Source: Novosphingobium aureum
GTDB taxonomy: Bacteria; Pseudomonadota; Alphaproteobacteria; Sphingomonadales; Sphingomonadaceae
Direction of reading: 5' to 3'
NCBI RefSeq assembly: GCF_015865035.1
Contig: NZ_JADZGI010000013.1
Span: 1 to 8,271, forward strand
DNA: 8,271 nt
This document shows, one piece after another, positions 5,616-8,271 of this stretch. Under the pieces are notes generated by a model. The model had not been told where the DNA came from. It worked only from the letters and a program-made list of their open reading frames with translations, and did not search any database. The position numbers and the translations under genes are program-made. Position 1 is the first letter of the stretch. Each line of letters begins with the position of its first letter.

Positions 5616-6509
5616 ATGGATCTTGTCGCGCTCGCCGATTTCAACCTCGTCGCTCGCCATGGTGGTTTCAGCAAGGCCGCGCGCGAGGCCAACCGGCCCA
5701 AGGCCACCCTGTCGCGCCGCGTCGCGGAGTTCGAGGCCGCGTTGGGTCTGCGCCTGTTCGAGCGCGGCGGCCGTGAGCTAAAGCTCACCGAGGAAGGTCG
5801 TGCGCTCCACGAGCGCAGCGCGAAGCTGCTGACCGATCTCGACGAGACCGTATCCGCGATCGCGTCGGGCGGCGATACGCCGCGCGGTCACATGAAGATC
5901 AGCGCACCGCTGCTGTTCTGCCAGATCGCGATGGGCGAGGTCGCTGCGCGATTTGCTAATGCCTATCCCGAAGTCCAGCTCGAGATCGTCGCCGAGGACC
6001 GGGCGGTGAACATGGTCGAGGAAGGCGTCGATCTGGTCATCCGGATCAACCCCAGTGCCGACGATAACCTCATCGGGCGCGTGTTCTTGCGCGATTATCA
6101 GGTGGTCGTCGCAACGCCAGGCCTCAAACGATCGTCGGGACGCAAGACCGTGCCCGCGATCGTGCGCAGCACCGACTGGAACCAGACGAGCTGGCGCGTG
6201 CGCCATGCGGGGGAGGGAATAGAGACGGTCGCCATCGAACCGATCCTTTCTCTGTCTTCGCTGGTCATGGTGCGCGACGCGCTGCGCGATGCGCAGGCGG
6301 CGGCCGCATTGCCTTATTCGCTGGTCCACAACGAGGTCGAACGGGGCAACCTCGTGATGTGGGGCGAGCTCGACATGCCGGGTACCGAACTGTGGGCGCT
6401 CTATCCCTCACGTCGGCTCTTAAGTTCCAGAGTTTCCGCGTTCCTTGATCATCTCAAGGCGATGTTCCCGAATGGGTCGGCGGACGAGTTGGCTGCCTTC
6501 GTACGGTAG
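5616..6509 (+). CDS. LysR-family transcriptional regulator
   Basis: This 297-residue protein has normal LysR length. The winged helix-turn-helix is at residues about 1-60. It shows FNLVARHGGFSKAAREAN, then ATLSRRVAEFEAALGLRLFE and the LTEEG wing, all diagnostic of the family. Residues about 90-290 form the periplasmic-binding-protein-like effector domain (GHMKISAPLLFCQ, then GVDLVIRI). Arrangement resembles the CrgA/AaeR-like branch, in which GxLRISAP and VDLAIRIG are typical, here with K for R. The start has a modest AGGTGA close to the ATG. It is codirectional with the SDR upstream and the esterase downstream (114 bases), so either neighbour could be a target. No confident T-N11-A box was singled out. 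Confidence 0.92.
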   Translation: MDLVALADFNLVARHGGFSKAAREANRPKATLSRRVAEFEAALGLRLFERGGRELKLTEEGRALHERSAKLLTDLDETVSAIASGGDTPRGHMKISAPLLFCQIAMGEVAARFANAYPEVQLEIVAEDRAVNMVEEGVDLVIRINPSADDNLIGRVFLRDYQVVVATPGLKRSSGRKTVPAIVRSTDWNQTSWRVRHAGEGIETVAIEPILSLSSLVMVRDALRDAQAAAALPYSLVHNEVERGNLVMWGELDMPGTELWALYPSRRLLSSRVSAFLDHLKAMFPNGSADELAAFVR

Positions 6510-6623
6510 TGTGCCTGTGAGGTCTTCGTTTCGCTCACGGGATGGTGCGTTCAGAATGATGCTCTGCCGCTAAGTACAGCGGAACGCTAGTTTGCTTGCA
6601 GTCACCAAGCGAAGGAATTTCCC

Positions 6624-7529
6624 ATGAGCATTATCAATCACGACGAGGCTTTCCGCGACCGTGCCGCCATGCTGGCGATGCGCGCGATGATCGCCGTCTC
6701 GGGCAGCTTCTTGATCGAGCCGGGTGCCCGCGAAGCCTACGACCAGCTGATCGCCCGCACCAAAATCGCCAACGATGTCGATACGGCGCAAGCCGAGGTC
6801 GGCGGGGTAGCCGGATGGTGGGTCACGCCTGCCGGCACGCGGGCCGAGGACGGCGCAATCCTCTACGTGCACGGCGGCGGCTACGTCCTCGGCAGCGCCG
6901 AGGCCTATCGCGGGCTCGCCAGCCAGATCGCCACGCGCGCCGGTCGCCCGGTCTTCGTCGTCGACTACGCGCTGGCGCCCGAAAACCCCTTCCCCGCGGC
7001 CTATGACGATGTCAGCAAAACCTATGTCGCACTCGCCGAAATGACCGGCGGTAGGGTCGCCCTGATGGGCGATTCCGCAGGCGGCGGCGCGGTGCTTTCG
7101 GTCGCGATGAACCGCGCCCAGGGAACCCCCGCCCCGGTCGCACTGGTCGCCTATTCGCCTTGGGTAGACCCCGCGCTCGAAGGTGAAAGCGTCAAGACCC
7201 GCGGCGATGTCGATCCGCTGCTCAACGAGGAGGCGCTCTCCAGCGGGGCACGCCAATATCTCGCGGGGGCCGATCCGAGCGACCCACGTGTGAACGCGCT
7301 CTCCGGCGATTTTTCTAGACTACCGCCGGTGCGGATAGACGTCGGCGATGACGAGATCCTGCTCGACGATGCCTTGCGCTTCGAAGCCCTTGCAGGTGAG
7401 GTGGGGCAGCAGGTCGACACGCATATCTGGAAGGGCATGGTCCATGTCTTCCCGACCAATGTCGGCATGCTGAAGGCGTCGGGGCAGGCGCTCGATGGGA
7501 CCGCCGAGTTCCTGAAGCGTCATTTCTGA
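6624..7529 (+). CDS. Alpha/beta hydrolase, hormone-sensitive-lipase (type IV) esterase
   Basis: This 301-residue esterase carries the family-defining HGGG oxyanion motif at 83-86 (YVHGGGYVLGS). The nucleophile Ser151 is in GDSAGG (149-154), the acid is probably Asp243 in VGDDEILLDD, and His274 lies in GMVHVF. The DYALAPENPFPAA segment (114-126) is also characteristic of the HSL group. No signal peptide is evident; the N-terminal helix (RAAMLAMRAMIAVSG) is likely part of the lid. Family members hydrolyse short to medium acyl esters. GAAGGA at 6611-6616 lies 7 bases before the ATG. It follows the LysR gene by 114 bases and ends at a strong hairpin (7545-7585). It shares only the fold with the hydrolase at 2227. 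Confidence 0.92.
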   Translation: MSIINHDEAFRDRAAMLAMRAMIAVSGSFLIEPGAREAYDQLIARTKIANDVDTAQAEVGGVAGWWVTPAGTRAEDGAILYVHGGGYVLGSAEAYRGLASQIATRAGRPVFVVDYALAPENPFPAAYDDVSKTYVALAEMTGGRVALMGDSAGGGAVLSVAMNRAQGTPAPVALVAYSPWVDPALEGESVKTRGDVDPLLNEEALSSGARQYLAGADPSDPRVNALSGDFSRLPPVRIDVGDDEILLDDALRFEALAGEVGQQVDTHIWKGMVHVFPTNVGMLKASGQALDGTAEFLKRHF

Positions 7530-7544
7530 ACCGAGATATGTATC

Positions 7545-7585
7545 ACCCGCGCCTTTTCCGCCCCAAAGCGGCAGAAGGCGCGGGT
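7545..7585. terminator. Nested hairpin between convergent esterase and GST remnant
   Basis: ACCCGCGCCTT (7545-7555) pairs perfectly with AAGGCGCGGGT (7575-7585). Within the loop CCGC (7558-7561) pairs with GCGG (7568-7571). It starts 15 bases after the esterase stop and ends 6 bases before the GST stop, so it can serve both strands. No long T-run follows in either direction. Confidence 0.75.
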
Positions 7586-7591
7586 CCACCG

Positions 7592-8047
7592 TTATTTAAG
7601 AGGCGCAGGACAGATTTCGGGTAGGCCGCGCGCAACGGCATATAAAGCCTCAGGATAGAGCGCAGGTGTCGCGCTTGTCCGCTTTGCGAACATGGCGTAA
7701 CACTCGGAGAGCGCATCGCAACCGTCGGGAATCGGAACGCCGTAGAGCCCGTCCGCGAATTGCAGCGTCGCCATGGCGACGCAGTCCGCGATAGTTACGC
7801 GACCGCCAGCGAGGAACGCCCCCCCGGTCTCCCGGGCCAGCATATCCAAAAGATGCAGGCGGCGATGATAGGCACCCGCTGCGATCGTCGCAGCTTCGTG
7901 GCTCTGCTCTTCGCGTCCCGCGAAAGCGGGGCTGCCTTTGTGGCACCAGATCCCGAACTGCAGTGCGGCTTCGTCTACCACTGCTACGAGTTCACGCGTT
8001 CGCGCCCGCGAAGCCGGCGTTGCGCCCAGCAGGTCGGGTGAGGGAAA
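7592..8047 (-). pseudogene. Glutathione S-transferase, C-terminal domain only (5' end removed by IS)
   Basis: The frame is open from the IS tip (base 8047) to a TAA at 7594-7592, about 151 codons. It begins FPSPDLLGATPASRARTREL and includes VTIADC, the conserved S/T-x-x-D N-capping motif of the GST helical domain, followed by VAMATLQFA and GVPIPD. The N-terminal thioredoxin-fold domain that binds glutathione is absent, so no activity is expected. A GTG at 7981 could act as an internal start but has no evident ribosome site and would give only part of the helical domain. The break coincides exactly with the end of IS homology at 8049, so loss of the 5' part is attributed to the IS insertion. 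Confidence 0.85.
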
Positions 8048-8048
8048 C

Positions 8049-8271
8049 TGTCCGTCGTCGAGACATTTGGCACAGATCGGGGCGTGGATTAGCGGAGAGC
8101 GAGCCTCGTCTGGGGGTTGATGTTAGGCGGCGAGCTTGCGGTGGAGCAAGCGGCGATATTCGATGGTTTTTCGCTTGATGGTTTCGCGACGCTTGATGAT
8201 AGCGGGAGCCCTGCCGAAGTAGGCGTCAGCGGGCGTCACGTTGTTCAGGCTCTCGTGGTAGCGCTGGTGAT
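8049..8271 (-). mobile_element. Right end of an IS3-family insertion sequence, right copy (partial)
   Basis: This is the inverted counterpart of bases 1-127. The tip at 8049 begins TGTCCGTCGTCGAGACATTT, an IS3-like TG end. The element continues past the window edge. It includes 49 codons of transposase 3' end and a 74-base tail. Relative to the left copy it carries 7 substitutions in 127 bases, including one that changes His to Tyr in the transposase. The three bases outside each tip differ (ATT on the left; on the right, read outward in the same orientation, GTT), so the inner junctions do not show a shared target duplication. Confidence 0.88.
8123..8271 (-). CDS. IS3-family transposase (OrfB), C-terminal 48 residues (cut by window edge)
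   Basis: Reading inward from the edge, the frame gives HQRYHESLNNVTPADAYF, then GRAPAIIKRRETIKRKTIEY and a basic end with TAA at 8125-8123. The YNHQRYHESL..LTPADVYFGR block followed by a Lys/Arg-rich tail is the well-known C-terminus of IS3-family DDE transposases, just after the catalytic Glu region. The catalytic residues themselves lie outside the window. In this family the protein is usually made by frameshifting from a small upstream OrfA, which is not visible here. Confidence 0.88.
   Translation of the reverse strand, partial: HQRYHESLNNVTPADAYFGRAPAIIKRRETIKRKTIEYRRLLHRKLAA

Noticed and set aside
1..8271. CRISPR arrays, tRNA or rRNA genes, toxin-antitoxin or phage-defence modules
   Set aside because: No regularly spaced repeats, no cloverleaf-like sequence and no suitable protein pair were seen; the only defence-like hint is the broken ATPase.

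Overview
The window looks like a piece of a GC-rich alphaproteobacterial genome. Protein style (DltE-like SDR, AtaL-type SRPBCC protein, GFA protein, GST, HSL-type esterase) suggests the Sphingomonadales. That placement is an inference from recalled family resemblance, not from a marker gene.

Both edges are partial copies of the same IS3-family insertion sequence in opposite orientation, with transposase 3' ends pointing inward. The left copy covers 1-127 (+) and the right copy 8049-8271 (-). Over the 127 bases they share they differ at 7 positions, so they are related but not identical. Each copy abuts, at the tip of its terminal repeat, a gene that has lost its 5' part: an ABC/SMC-like ATPase on the left (128-523, +) and a glutathione S-transferase on the right (7592-8047, -). 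The result looks like a composite-transposon-like block or a contig bounded by IS copies. The sequence alone cannot separate the two.

Between the IS copies the layout is as follows. Positions 524-1164 are gene-poor and hold a G-rich direct repeat next to an AT-rich patch. Positions 1165-1439 (-) are a patchwork of fragments: an SRPBCC-like 5' piece joined to an SDR 3' end. Next come an AtaL-like SRPBCC protein (1649-2122, +) and an alpha/beta hydrolase (2227-3171, +). The hydrolase has a clear promoter overlapped by a perfect 9-3-9 palindrome. Convergent to it are a TetR regulator (3226-3777, -) and, upstream of that on the same strand, a GFA-family zinc protein (3793-4233, -). A perfect 22-bp hairpin separates hydrolase and tetR. 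Positions 4234-4613 contain a second SDR 3' remnant and a leader hairpin. Then come an intact SDR (4614-5372, +), a LysR regulator (5616-6509, +) and an HSL-family esterase (6624-7529, +). A strong hairpin follows, before the truncated GST.

Functionally the intact genes are small soluble oxidoreductases, hydrolases and their regulators, of the kind that sphingomonads carry for handling xenobiotics or reactive metabolites. The best-supported regulatory idea is that the TetR protein represses the neighbouring hydrolase through the palindrome at 2158-2178. No defence system, CRISPR array, RNA gene or clearly new multi-gene system is visible. The most informative features are the IS architecture, the gene-fragment mosaics and the operator.
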